Source of the DNA: Bacteroidales bacterium
GTDB lineage: Bacteria; Bacteroidota; Bacteroidia; Bacteroidales; UBA932
Length of the DNA stretch: 64,000 nucleotides
Direction of reading: 5' to 3'
Assembly: GCA_017459075.1 (NCBI GenBank)
Contig: JAFUDQ010000025.1
Coordinates: forward strand, 57,708 to 121,707
In this document: positions 39,930-48,593 of the stretch, one piece after another
Position numbering within the stretch: position 1 is the stretch's first letter
Layout: each line of letters starts with the position of its first letter
The notes under the pieces: model-generated
Told to the model about the DNA's origin: nothing
What the model saw: the letters and a program-made list of their open reading frames with translations, nothing else
Database searches by the model: none
Program-made: the position numbers and the translations under genes

Positions 39930-41147
39930 TCAGGGCCTGATAAGAAGAGAACTGTCTCCATAGCTTAGGAAACGGTAGTCATTTGCAAGGGCATAGTCGT
40001 ACACAGTCTTCCAATCTCCGTTAAGGAAGGCCGACACCAACAGGATAAGGGTACTTTCAGGCTGATGGAAGTTTGTGACAAGCATATCAACGATGCGGAA
40101 CTTAAAACCGGGGACTATAATTATCCTTGTACCTGAAATAAGCTGATGCAAACCGTTATCTTTCAAATATTTAATAATTGCCTGCAACGCATCTTCAGTG
40201 CTGATTCCGGAATAGTCACTCTCATAAGGAGCCCACTGCTCCACATCCTCCGGCACACCATTCCGGATAATTGAAACACCTATATAATAAAGAGATTCCA
40301 ATGTGCGGACCGATGTTGTACCGACGGCTATCAGGGGACACTTCCTGGCATACAGTTTTTCAAGGAAATCCAGACTTACCGCAAAGGGCTCCCTGTGCAT
40401 CTTATGTTTGGAAACTTCTGAATCCTTCACAGGAAGAAAAGTTCCGGCTCCTACATGCAGGCAGACATTCTCAATGTCGATACCCTTGTTACGGATTCCT
40501 TCAAGAACCCTTTCAGTAAAATGCAAACCAGCCGTAGGAGCAGCCACAGAGCCTCTTATCTTGGCATACAGGGTCTGATAACGTTCGTAGTCCACGGCTT
40601 CCGTATCCCTGTTAAGATAGGGAGGAATAGGGATATTGCCACATAGTTCAAGGACGGCAGAAAATGGTTTTCCGCCCTTCCAAATGAATTCTACAACTCC
40701 GGTCTGCCCTTCTTTGCTTATAAGAGAAGCCTTCAGTTCAAGGGCTGATACTTCAGGGGATACGGTCTCTTCACCGCTATAAAAGGACAAAACATCGGTC
40801 TTCCAGCGCTTTGAATTGCCTATAACACACTCCCACCTGCAACTCTCCGTGCAGGCAAATGCAAGGTTATACTCTCCGGGAAGAATAGGACGCAGGCAGA
40901 AAATCTCTACAAGAGCGCCGGTTTCACGCTTAAAATGCAGCCTGGCAGGCACAACTTTGGTCTCGTTGAAAACCATCATAGCGTCCTCTGGCAACAACTC
41001 GGGCAATTCCCTGAATGTGTATGTTTCTACTTTTCCGTCCTTATATCTTAATAATTTAGATGAATCTCTCTCTGGAAGGGGATATTTTGCGATCCTGTCC
41101 GATGTAAGCGGATAGGCGTAGTCTTCTATATGAAGTTCAGGTATCAT
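39930..41147 (-). CDS. queA: S-adenosylmethionine:tRNA ribosyltransferase-isomerase QueA
   Basis: Transfers and isomerises the ribosyl part of SAM onto preQ1 in tRNA during queuosine synthesis. From the ATG at 41147 it has 405 residues, with DYAYPLTSDRIAKYPLPERDSSKLL at the start, FNETKVVPARL near 75, PTAGLHFTE, HVGAGTF and NFHQPESTLILLVSAF near the end, all characteristic. A longer frame to 41198 crosses the -7 element CAAAGATA (41176-41183 on the complement), so the downstream ATG is used. The gene stands alone between inverted copies of repeat A. No other queuosine gene is in the window. Confidence 0.95.
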   Translation of the reverse strand: MIPELHIEDYAYPLTSDRIAKYPLPERDSSKLLRYKDGKVETYTFRELPELLPEDAMMVFNETKVVPARLHFKRETGALVEIFCLRPILPGEYNLAFACTESCRWECVIGNSKRWKTDVLSFYSGEETVSPEVSALELKASLISKEGQTGVVEFIWKGGKPFSAVLELCGNIPIPPYLNRDTEAVDYERYQTLYAKIRGSVAAPTAGLHFTERVLEGIRNKGIDIENVCLHVGAGTFLPVKDSEVSKHKMHREPFAVSLDFLEKLYARKCPLIAVGTTSVRTLESLYYIGVSIIRNGVPEDVEQWAPYESDYSGISTEDALQAIIKYLKDNGLHQLISGTRIIIVPGFKFRIVDMLVTNFHQPESTLILLVSAFLNGDWKTVYDYALANDYRFLSYGDSSLLIRP

Positions 41148-41175
41148 TATACTTCTTGTCTTTTCAAATTTCATA

Positions 41176-41183
41176 CAAAGATA
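41176..41183 (-). promoter_or_regulatory. -7 element for queA
   Basis: The minus strand reads TATCTTTG, matching TAnnTTTG, with a start point near 41169, about 22 bases before the ATG at 41147. The nearest TTTG (complement of 41196-41199) is only 12 bases away, so the -33 element is unclear. Confidence 0.45.
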
Positions 41184-41228
41184 CACATTACGTGGCAAAT
41201 CTGAAAATGTCAGAATTTAAGAACGATG

Positions 41229-41359
41229 AAAGAATTATCCGCCTCACTTTCCCTGCCGTCGCCCTTTGGGCGACCCCTCCCATCGCAAGCGATGGGCCCC
41301 TCCCTCTTATTCCGCCGAGGGTGGCAAAGGCAATAGAAAGTGATGCGGATAGTTCTTTT
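41229..41359 (-). repeat. Palindromic intergenic repeat family A, copy A2
   Basis: Inverted copy of A1. Terminal repeats at 41229-41252 and 41336-41359 differ from each other at a few positions, but the two inner hairpins (GTCGCCC/GGGCGAC and CCCATCGC/GCGATGGG) are identical to those of A1. Together with A1 it brackets queA, leaving about 1.3 kb between the copies. Confidence 0.85.
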
Positions 41360-41777
41360 ACACTTTTAACCGGTCACATTTTTTACTCTGTTTGTAAAAT
41401 TTGTAACTTTTTGTTTGATTTACATTTGTTAACAAATAATTATTGTAAAGTTGTAAACATGTAAAATAAGTAGATTTTATTTTAATTCTAAAGCATAGAT
41501 AACTTGCAGTAAATCAGGCTAGTAATAATATTTATTTAAATTAAAAACATAGATAGATTTTGTAAAAATAAAATTAGTGTGTTTAGAATCTTAATTATAG
41601 GTACAGATAAACATGATGTAAGTAGCTGTAAATCATTGGCAGTATCTAATTTTATATAAAGTTTTACTTAATCAATTTAGACACATTTAGTGGCTATTTG
41701 TGTACGTAACAACAACTTTTTAATTGTTGTAAAACTCAATAATTCTTTTTACTTTTGTGAAAAAGATAGTAACAAAA
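41360..41777 (+). promoter_or_regulatory. AT-rich control region of the XRE-pyrD-cinA genes
   Basis: About 400 bases without a gene. Near the left end (41391-41466) are five direct copies of a [T/A]TGTAA(A/C) motif and one perfect 14-base palindrome, ATTTGTTAACAAAT (41424-41437). At the right end the inverted repeat ACAACAA (41709-41715) / TTGTTGT (41724-41730) overlaps a promoter: TTG at 41727-41729, 20-base spacer, TACTTTTG at 41750-41757, start point near 41764. Such an arrangement suggests autoregulation by the XRE protein. The middle stretch (41470-41700) shows nothing I can name. Confidence 0.5.
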
Positions 41778-42200
41778 ATGAACACAAGATTGGAGCAGTT
41801 TTTAGCTGCTGAAAACATATCACAGACTCAGTTTGCAGATACTCTTGGAGTAGCACGTGCAGGCATCTCGCATATTCTTGCAGGAAGGAACAAACCAAGC
41901 TTCGAATTCATCACAAATATGATGCGTTGCTACCCTGCCTTGAATATAGAATGGCTGCTACTTGGCAAAGGAAAGATGTATAAAGGACAGTCTCAGGAGC
42001 CACAAGAAGGGCTCTCCCCTGCCCAGGAGAGCATCCCTACTTTATTTGATACTTCAGAAGATGATATAAAACCTATTGACACACAAATAGTTGAGCCGGA
42101 AAATAATGCCATTAAAACAGAAACAGAAACAAAGACGGAACGCAAAATTTCACGCATAATTGTCTTCTATGATGACGGCACCTTTGCAGAACTCGGTTGA
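41778..42200 (+). CDS. XRE-family helix-turn-helix transcriptional regulator
   Basis: 140-residue regulator. The N-terminal HTH_3 domain (about 5-62) reads LAAENISQTQFADTLGVARAGISHILAGRNKPSFEF, with SQTQFADTLGV as the first recognition helix pair and ARAGISHIL as the second. A low-complexity linker leads to a conserved C-terminal RIIVFYDDGTFAEL tail seen in many Bacteroidales XRE proteins. A GTG at 41757 would start inside the -7 element, so the ATG at 41778 is preferred. It precedes pyrD and cinA; whether it regulates them is unknown. Confidence 0.88.
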   Translation: MNTRLEQFLAAENISQTQFADTLGVARAGISHILAGRNKPSFEFITNMMRCYPALNIEWLLLGKGKMYKGQSQEPQEGLSPAQESIPTLFDTSEDDIKPIDTQIVEPENNAIKTETETKTERKISRIIVFYDDGTFAELG

Positions 42201-42262
42201 TTTTTGCAAAACAATTGCTATCTTCGCACTTGGATAAGCTATGGCTGTATCCAACACATGAT

Positions 42263-43291
42263 ATGTTTAGACTATTACGGCATCTCTTATTCTTCCTGAA
42301 TGATGAAAAGGCATACAGGCTACTCTTGACCTGCGTGTCTTTAATGGGTCGTACAACTATTTTAAGGCCGTTTACAAAGCTTCTGTACAAGAAATCTGAT
42401 CCAAGCTTGGAGCGCACGGTCTTCGGGCTTAAATTCAGAAATCCTGTGGGCATGGCTGCCGGTATAGATGTAAGCGCCAAATACAGCAGGCATCTGTCAG
42501 ACATGGGCTTCGGCTTCATAGAAATAGGGTCAGTCACTCCCCTTCCACAGAAAGGAAATCCCTCTCCCAGGCTGTTCAGGCTGCCAAAAGACAAGGCTGT
42601 TATAGCCAGGATGGGAAATAACAACGATGGCGTCAAGGCGGTTATTGACAATCTGAAAAAAAAACGCCCCTCGGCCATTATAGCAGCGAATATTACCAAA
42701 AACGCGGCCTCTGAAGGAGACAAGATTGTAAAGGACTTCGGCTATTGCTTTTCAATGCTGTATGACTTTGTGGACATGTTTGTCGTGAATATTTCCTGTT
42801 CTTTTGCAGACGGAAAGCAGCCGGATATTTCGTATTTGTCCGAGATTTTGGATGAAATTCTGGATACCAGAATGACTTTGGACATATATAAACCAGTCCT
42901 TTTGAAGATTTCTCCGGACATCGGCCATTCACAGATTGACGAAATATTGAATTACGCCCAGTTATCCGGCATTGACGGCATCGTGGTGGGTGGATCTACC
43001 CTGAGCCGCGAAAACCTTGCCACAAGCCCTAAAAAGCTCGAAAGCATAGGGGAAGGAAGGCTTTCCGGCGCTCCTCTTTTCAAAAAGAACCTTGAACTCG
43101 TACGTTATATTAACGAAAAAACCAAAGGCCGCCTGCCAATCGTGGGTTGTGGCGGCATCATGACTCCGGAAAACGCAAGCGAAATGCTCAAGGCCGGGGC
43201 TTCCCTTGTTGAAGTATGCACCGGACTGCTGTACTCCGGGCCGTCACTTGTGAAGAAAATTAACAAACATCTAATTTCAGAAAATGCTTAA
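42263..43291 (+). CDS. pyrD: Dihydroorotate dehydrogenase, class 2 (quinone) type
   Basis: Fourth step of pyrimidine synthesis, oxidising dihydroorotate with FMN. The 342 residues from the ATG at 42263 include the class 2 N-terminal membrane-association helices (1-45), NPVGMAAGID (60-69), IEIGSVTPLPQKGNPSPRLFRLP (87-108) and RMGNNNDG (116-123). At the catalytic-base loop it reads NISCSFADG (176-184): class 2 enzymes normally have NxSSPNT with serine, class 1 have NxSCPN with cysteine, so C179 is unusual here. A TTG start at 42197 overlapping the XRE stop is possible but adds an unconvincing 22 residues. It overlaps cinA by eight bases. Confidence 0.9.
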   Translation: MFRLLRHLLFFLNDEKAYRLLLTCVSLMGRTTILRPFTKLLYKKSDPSLERTVFGLKFRNPVGMAAGIDVSAKYSRHLSDMGFGFIEIGSVTPLPQKGNPSPRLFRLPKDKAVIARMGNNNDGVKAVIDNLKKKRPSAIIAANITKNAASEGDKIVKDFGYCFSMLYDFVDMFVVNISCSFADGKQPDISYLSEILDEILDTRMTLDIYKPVLLKISPDIGHSQIDEILNYAQLSGIDGIVVGGSTLSRENLATSPKKLESIGEGRLSGAPLFKKNLELVRYINEKTKGRLPIVGCGGIMTPENASEMLKAGASLVEVCTGLLYSGPSLVKKINKHLISENA

Positions 43292-44546
43292 AGCGTCTAT
43301 TTGCACAATCGGCGATGAACTGCTGATAGGACAGGTGATAGATACCAATTCCGCCAGCATTTCACGGGCTGTGGGAGCCATCGGCGTAAAAGTCACCGGT
43401 ATGGTTTCAATTCCTGACGACAGGGACAGGATTATTTCCGACCTTAAGGCTCAACTGGCTGTAAATGATATAGTTATATCTACAGGAGGTCTTGGGCCCA
43501 CAAAAGACGATATTACAAAACAAGCCCTTGCAGAGCTCTCCGGTACGGATAAATACTACATGCATGAAGGCCAACTGGCCATTGTGCATGAAATCCTTAA
43601 AAGCCGGGGCCTTGACGTTCTTGACATAAACCGCCAGCAGGCCATGGTCCCGGAGTCCTGCGAAGTCTTGCTGAACAAACGCGGAACAGCTCCCATCATG
43701 GTCTTCCGCGGCCTTGGGAAAGGCAACTCCACCCTCTACGCCATGCCAGGAGTTCCTTTTGAAACTGAAGCGGCCCTTCCTGATGTTGTGGAAGATATTA
43801 GGGCGCACTACCCTACTGACAACATAACTCACAGAAACTTAATGACTTACGGATTGGCTGAATCGGCCCTTGCCAAAAAGATATCAGACTGGGAAGACTC
43901 CTTGCCCAAAGATGTACATCTTGCCTATCTTCCGGACCCTCTTAAGGGCGTCCGGCTTCGCCTTTCCATATACAGCGGCTCCAAAGAGGTGGAAAAGAGC
44001 ATTATAGACTCAAAAATAGCAGAATTGTCAGGTATTATCGGGGATTATATCTACTCTTACGAAGACGATACTCTTGAGGGTGCTATCGGCAGGATTCTCA
44101 AAGAGAAGAATCTGACTCTAAGTGCAGCCGAATCCTGTACAGGAGGCGAAATCGCCCACCTTATAACAACTGTTCCCGGGTCATCGGCATACTTCCTTGG
44201 CTCCGTTACTTCCTATGCTGTAAAGATTAAGGAAAATGTTCTGGGAGTCCCGGCTGAAACCATTGAAAAACACGGAGTGGTAAGCAGTGAAACCGCTTGC
44301 GCAATGGCTTCAGGAGTAAGGAAACTGACGGGCAGCGATTATGCAGTTTCCACCACCGGTTACGCTGGTCCCGGAGGAGGCAACGAGAAGAACCCTGAAG
44401 GAACCGTATGGGTAGGAATTGCTACCCCAAACGGCGTTTTTTCAGAGAAATTCTGTTACAAAAATGACCGCAGGCGCAATATCCAGCGTTTTGCAGCCTC
44501 TGCTTTGTTTACATTGTTAAAAAGGCTTAAACAAGAGCTTAATTAG
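43284..44546 (+). CDS. cinA: CinA-like protein: competence/damage-inducible protein with NMN deamidase domain
   Basis: 420 residues. The N-terminal MoCF-like (COG1058) domain covers 1-170 with GDELLIGQVIDTNSA and STGGLGPTKDD; the C-terminal CinA domain covers about 265-420 with SAAESCTGGEIAHLITTVPGSS and GYAGPGGG. The C-terminal domain in other bacteria deamidates nicotinamide mononucleotide in pyridine nucleotide recycling; the N-terminal domain has ADP-ribose pyrophosphatase activity in some. It overlaps pyrD by eight bases and is followed by hairpin C1. Confidence 0.92.
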   Translation: MLKASICTIGDELLIGQVIDTNSASISRAVGAIGVKVTGMVSIPDDRDRIISDLKAQLAVNDIVISTGGLGPTKDDITKQALAELSGTDKYYMHEGQLAIVHEILKSRGLDVLDINRQQAMVPESCEVLLNKRGTAPIMVFRGLGKGNSTLYAMPGVPFETEAALPDVVEDIRAHYPTDNITHRNLMTYGLAESALAKKISDWEDSLPKDVHLAYLPDPLKGVRLRLSIYSGSKEVEKSIIDSKIAELSGIIGDYIYSYEDDTLEGAIGRILKEKNLTLSAAESCTGGEIAHLITTVPGSSAYFLGSVTSYAVKIKENVLGVPAETIEKHGVVSSETACAMASGVRKLTGSDYAVSTTGYAGPGGGNEKNPEGTVWVGIATPNGVFSEKFCYKNDRRRNIQRFAASALFTLLKRLKQELN

Positions 44547-44571
44547 CTGAAAGACAATAAATATAACAAAT

Positions 44572-44608
44572 TTGTTTATAGTGGTAACAAAAATGTTATC
44601 ACTATATT
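44572..44608. terminator. Hairpin repeat family C, copy C1 (bidirectional terminator)
   Basis: Stem TATAGTGGTAACA (44577-44589) with TGTTATCACTATA (44594-44606), one G-T pair, loop AAAA, then TTTTTG. It separates the convergent cinA and dipeptidase genes. The same sequence, with small changes and opposite orientation, recurs at 49987-50016. Confidence 0.65.
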
Positions 44609-44616
44609 TTTGCTCA

Positions 44617-45693
44617 TTATACATGTTTTTCAACGTCAGAGAATACCCTGAGGAAGTTTTCACCGGCGATTTTTTCAATTGAGTCTTCACTGTATCCGCG
44701 AAGGCGCAGTTCTTCAAAAATCACCTGCATCTTTGAGGTATTTTCCAGGCCTTTTGGAGGGACTACAATACCATCGAAATCAGAGCCGATTCCGACTGAT
44801 TCTATACCGGCCACGTTAACCGCATGGTCTATATGGTCAACCACCTTTTTATAGCTCGGACGCTCAATAGCCAGAAGTCTCTCTTGCATCTCATCCCATG
44901 CCTTGCGCTTTGCAGCATCGGCCGGATCTGCAATGAATTCGGCTTCTACGGCATCGGCCTCATCAGACAAAGGATTGGCAGAAAAGGCTGAATTAAAACC
45001 ATCGTCAAGGAAGGCAGGGTAGAAATTGATTTGTATTACTCCCCCCTTATCCGCCAGGGAGCGCAGCATTTTGTCGTCCAAATTCCGCCTGTGTGCTGCC
45101 AATGCCCTGCAGCAGGAATGGGTGGTAACAATTGGCGTTTCCGATGCGCTGAGGCAATCATAAAAGGTCTTGTCTGAGGCGTGGGCCAAATCCACTATCA
45201 TGCCCAGTTCATTCATTCTTGCAACTACTTCTTCCCCAAAAGGACTCAGTCCATTCCATGTTTTTGCCTCGGATGCGCTGTCTGCAATCTGGTTGTCTCC
45301 GTTATGAGTCAGGGTAAGATACCTGACACCCTTTGAATAAAGGTCTTCCAGGGCAGCTATTGACCTACCTATCGGGGCTCCGTTTTCCATTCCGAAGAGT
45401 ATGGAAATCAAGCCCTTAGCTTTGTTTGTACGAATATCGGACACGCTGCTGGCGAAACTGACATAGTTGCAGGCAGAGACGGCGTCTTTACTCATTGAGA
45501 GCATCTTGTGTACATAAGGAAGGGACTTTTCCTGTGGCATTGACTGGGAAGTATAGAGAGCAAAAAAACAGGCATCGACTCCCCCTTCCTTAAGTTTGGG
45601 GAAGTCGATATGCCCGAGACGGCTCCTTACGCCCAGATCACGCAGGCGAACCACCTGGGAAGGTGTGTCACAATGCGAATCCAGAACTATCAT
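44617..45693 (-). CDS. Membrane dipeptidase (M19, renal dipeptidase family)
   Basis: Zinc dipeptidase of the amidohydrolase-fold M19 family, 358 residues. The metal ligands are recognisable: HCD in LDSHCDTP (residues 7-9), the bridging glutamate in FGMENG near 110, and histidines in VDLAHASDKTF and TTHSCCRALAAHRRNLDD. IGIGSDFDG occurs near 285. No signal peptide is seen, so it is probably cytoplasmic despite the family name. It follows the GIN-domain gene by three bases. Confidence 0.92.
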   Translation of the reverse strand: MIVLDSHCDTPSQVVRLRDLGVRSRLGHIDFPKLKEGGVDACFFALYTSQSMPQEKSLPYVHKMLSMSKDAVSACNYVSFASSVSDIRTNKAKGLISILFGMENGAPIGRSIAALEDLYSKGVRYLTLTHNGDNQIADSASEAKTWNGLSPFGEEVVARMNELGMIVDLAHASDKTFYDCLSASETPIVTTHSCCRALAAHRRNLDDKMLRSLADKGGVIQINFYPAFLDDGFNSAFSANPLSDEADAVEAEFIADPADAAKRKAWDEMQERLLAIERPSYKKVVDHIDHAVNVAGIESVGIGSDFDGIVVPPKGLENTSKMQVIFEELRLRGYSEDSIEKIAGENFLRVFSDVEKHV

Positions 45694-45696
45694 AAG

Positions 45697-46614
45697 TTAT
45701 TTCTTTCCGTTAAAATGGGTTACGCTGGCCTTTTCAATCTTGACAATCTCAATTGCAGGATCGCTCATGAAGGATACAAGACTGCTCTTAAGGTCAAGCT
45801 TAAGGATATTGGTTACGTTAAGGAAGGCTTTTCCGCCTGTCATGGCTACGTCTGCCTTCTCAAGTGTGTAAGCTGTTACGTCAAGCTCTGCTGAATTCTT
45901 GCTGGAAAGCCCGAGCAGAGGGCAGGAACCATTAGTAATGGCAACTTTAGCAGAACCTGAATTCTGCACGTTGATTACGCCTGCATTTCCTGAAACAGTT
46001 ACATTTGCAGAGCCGTCGGCTTTGATGTTAAGGTCATCACAATTCTCTACCGTGGCCTTCAAAACAGACTTCTTGGCACTTTTCAGAAGCACCTTCTTTG
46101 CATTGAGGTTAAGGTTGACGTTAGCTTTACCGATGGTTTCAATAGTAGCGTTGTTTGTGCTCAAATTCAGGCTGTTAACCAATGTCTCATCGTCCATTGA
46201 AAGAGCGAATGAAGTGGCATTGAAATTTGCGCCGGAAGCATCGACCTTTACATTATCCTTAAGGGAAAGGCTTTCAAGATTCTGAATGTAAACGGTAGCT
46301 TTAAGAACCATTACAGGAGCATTTTTTCCTTTGTAATATTTCTTCTGCTCCTTTGTCATACTCTTTCTGTCGAAAGTGAAAACAAGGGTGCTGCCCTTCT
46401 GGTATATCTGAACCAGGCCTTCTACCATCTGGTCTACAATCCATTCTACGCGCGGAGCACCTTCCTTGATAACAATATCAAAGTTGTCTGAGGCCTCTAT
46501 ACCTGTGAAAGCAGAGAATTCATTAGACTTGGTAACAGTCTGAGCCTTTGCGCCGATGCAGCCAAAAAGAACGCATACGCTTAACAGCAGCGCTGTTGCA
46601 AATAACTTCTTCAT
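45697..46614 (-). CDS. Head GIN domain-containing (DUF2807) secreted protein
   Basis: 305 residues with a signal peptide (about 1-24, ending GAKAQ) and a GIN/DUF2807 beta-helix-like domain: EFSAFTGIEASDNFDIVIKEG at the start, then repeated short beta-strands rich in N, D, S and V (for example LNLSTNNATIETIGKANVNLNLNA). Proteins with this domain are abundant in Bacteroidota and of unknown function; an envelope location is expected. It lies three bases before the M19 dipeptidase. A TATATTTG -7 element is at 46631-46638 on the minus strand. Confidence 0.8.
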   Translation of the reverse strand: MKKLFATALLLSVCVLFGCIGAKAQTVTKSNEFSAFTGIEASDNFDIVIKEGAPRVEWIVDQMVEGLVQIYQKGSTLVFTFDRKSMTKEQKKYYKGKNAPVMVLKATVYIQNLESLSLKDNVKVDASGANFNATSFALSMDDETLVNSLNLSTNNATIETIGKANVNLNLNAKKVLLKSAKKSVLKATVENCDDLNIKADGSANVTVSGNAGVINVQNSGSAKVAITNGSCPLLGLSSKNSAELDVTAYTLEKADVAMTGGKAFLNVTNILKLDLKSSLVSFMSDPAIEIVKIEKASVTHFNGKK

Positions 46615-46630
46615 AGTATCAAAATTTTTT

Positions 46631-46638
46631 CAAATATA
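46631..46638 (-). promoter_or_regulatory. -7 element for the GIN-dipeptidase pair
   Basis: The minus strand reads TATATTTG, about 17 bases upstream of the ATG at 46614. No TTTG is found at the -33 distance. Confidence 0.4.
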
Positions 46639-46664
46639 AGCAAATTTATTTGTTTTGCAGCTAT

Positions 46665-48593
46665 TTACAGGGATTCTATAAGTTTCTCCCACTCCTGAGT
46701 CTTGAAGTCAAGGTCCCGTTTCAATTCCAGGTACTCCCTTGTCAGCTCCATAATATCGTCCCCTTCTCCCGGTGCAGAGAGCACCACCTCTATCTTTTTC
46801 ATACGGTCCGATATCTTATCGGTCTCCTTCTCCAGGAACTCAATACGGTTCTTAAGCTTCTTCTGCTCCCGGTTCTCATTTTTCATAGCCTGATATGACT
46901 TCTGGCTACTCTGCTGGGCCGTTTCAGGTTTTACGGATGGCTGACTGGCAGGCTGAACCTTTCTGTCCAATTCGCTTAAAGAACTCATGTCCAAGGCCTT
47001 AAGGAAGTCGTTAACATCGCCCGGAAACTCTTTCACACGGCCGTCCCTGAACACATAAAGCCGGTCTGCAAGCCCGTCCAGGAAATCCCTGTCGTGAGAT
47101 ACTACAATGAGTGTGCCGTCATAGGCCTTCAAGGCTTTTTTAAGCATCTCCTTGGACCTTATATCCATGTGGTTGGTAGGCTCGTCCAGCAAAAGGCAGT
47201 TGTATGAGCCCAGCATCAGCTTGGCCATGCCAAGGCGGGCCCTTTCACCTCCGCTAAGGACAGAGACTCTTTTGTCAATATCGTCCCCGCGGAAGAGGAA
47301 CTGCGCCAGAAGATCCCGCAAACGGGTTCTGATATCGCCTACGGCAATCCTGTCAAGGGTTCCGAATACTGTATCTGTCTTGTCAAGTATGTCTTCCTGA
47401 TTCTGGGCGTAATAGCCAAACTGGACATTGTGACCAACTTTGGACTCTCCTTTAACAGGCTGCAATTCACCCTCGATGATTCTAAGCTGGGTAGTTTTGC
47501 CCTCTCCGTTCCTGCCCACGAAGGCTACCTTCTCTCCCCTTTTTATTTCGATATCGGCACCTGAGAAAACAGTTTTACCCGGATATCCGGCAGTCAGGCC
47601 GATCGCTTTATATACAATGTCGCCACATCGCACAGCAGGGGGAAACTTGAAAGAGATAGCTGAAAGGTCAGTTTCGTCCACCTCAATCCTGTCCAGGCGG
47701 TCAAGGGCTTTGATGCGGGACTGAACCTGATTTGCCTTAGTAGCTTTGTATCGGAAGCGTTCTATGAACTCTTCCGTCTTTTCAATCATCCGCTGCTGGT
47801 TCTGGTAAGCCGCTATCTGCTGCTGAAGGCGTTCCTGCCTCAGTTCCAGGTATTTACTGTATGGAACTTTATAGTCATACAGCTTGCCCAGTGAAATTTC
47901 CAGGGTACGGGTTGTAATATTGTCAAGGAAGCGCTTATCATGGGAAACAAGCACTACTGCACCCCTGTAGCTTTTCAGGAATTGTTCCAGCCATTCTATT
48001 GACTCTATGTCCAGGTGGTTTGTGGGCTCGTCCAATAGCATGACATCTGGCTTGGACAGCAGAATCTTGGCCAGTTCAATACGCATGTTCCAGCCTTGGC
48101 TGAAGGTTTCAGTATTACGGAAAAAGTCTTCATCCCTGAAGCCAAGACCGCGGAGAACCCTTCCGGCCCCGGCCTGCGGGGGCTCCGACTCCTCTACGGC
48201 CAGCCTGTCCGTCAAAGAGTTTACCTTTTCTATCAGCTTGGCGTAAGCATCTGATTCATAATCAGTTCTCAGAGTCAGTTCTTCCGTCGCGTCCGCCAGT
48301 TTCTTTTCAAGGTCAAACCTCTCCTGGAAGGCAGTCATAACCTCATCCATTACACTGCGGCCCTTGTTATGGGACATAATCTGCGGAAGGTATCCGAATT
48401 TTATATCCCGTGGCCTGTCGACGCTTCCGGATGTAGGTGCCATCTGCCCGCACAGAATTTTAAGAAGGGTGGACTTTCCGGCTCCATTCTTTCCCGCAAG
48501 GCCTACTTTTTCACCATCGTCCAGATTAAAGCCGATGTTGTCAAAAAGCACGTCAGCACCAAAGGCTACTGTTAAAGCATTGATTGAAATCAT
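46665..48593 (-). CDS. ABC-F family ATP-binding protein
   Basis: Soluble tandem ABC ATPase that acts on ribosomes (translation or antibiotic protection), not a transporter. In 642 residues the first ABC domain has GKNGAGKST near 36-44 and LLDEPTNHLD; the second has GRNGEGKTT near 350 and VLSGGERARLGMAKLM. The linker between them is the charged P-site tRNA interaction motif region, and the last 100 residues form a coiled coil. There are no membrane helices. It overlaps tatC by four bases. Subgroup (Uup-like or YdiF-like) not decided. Confidence 0.93.
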   Translation of the reverse strand: MISINALTVAFGADVLFDNIGFNLDDGEKVGLAGKNGAGKSTLLKILCGQMAPTSGSVDRPRDIKFGYLPQIMSHNKGRSVMDEVMTAFQERFDLEKKLADATEELTLRTDYESDAYAKLIEKVNSLTDRLAVEESEPPQAGAGRVLRGLGFRDEDFFRNTETFSQGWNMRIELAKILLSKPDVMLLDEPTNHLDIESIEWLEQFLKSYRGAVVLVSHDKRFLDNITTRTLEISLGKLYDYKVPYSKYLELRQERLQQQIAAYQNQQRMIEKTEEFIERFRYKATKANQVQSRIKALDRLDRIEVDETDLSAISFKFPPAVRCGDIVYKAIGLTAGYPGKTVFSGADIEIKRGEKVAFVGRNGEGKTTQLRIIEGELQPVKGESKVGHNVQFGYYAQNQEDILDKTDTVFGTLDRIAVGDIRTRLRDLLAQFLFRGDDIDKRVSVLSGGERARLGMAKLMLGSYNCLLLDEPTNHMDIRSKEMLKKALKAYDGTLIVVSHDRDFLDGLADRLYVFRDGRVKEFPGDVNDFLKALDMSSLSELDRKVQPASQPSVKPETAQQSSQKSYQAMKNENREQKKLKNRIEFLEKETDKISDRMKKIEVVLSAPGEGDDIMELTREYLELKRDLDFKTQEWEKLIESL

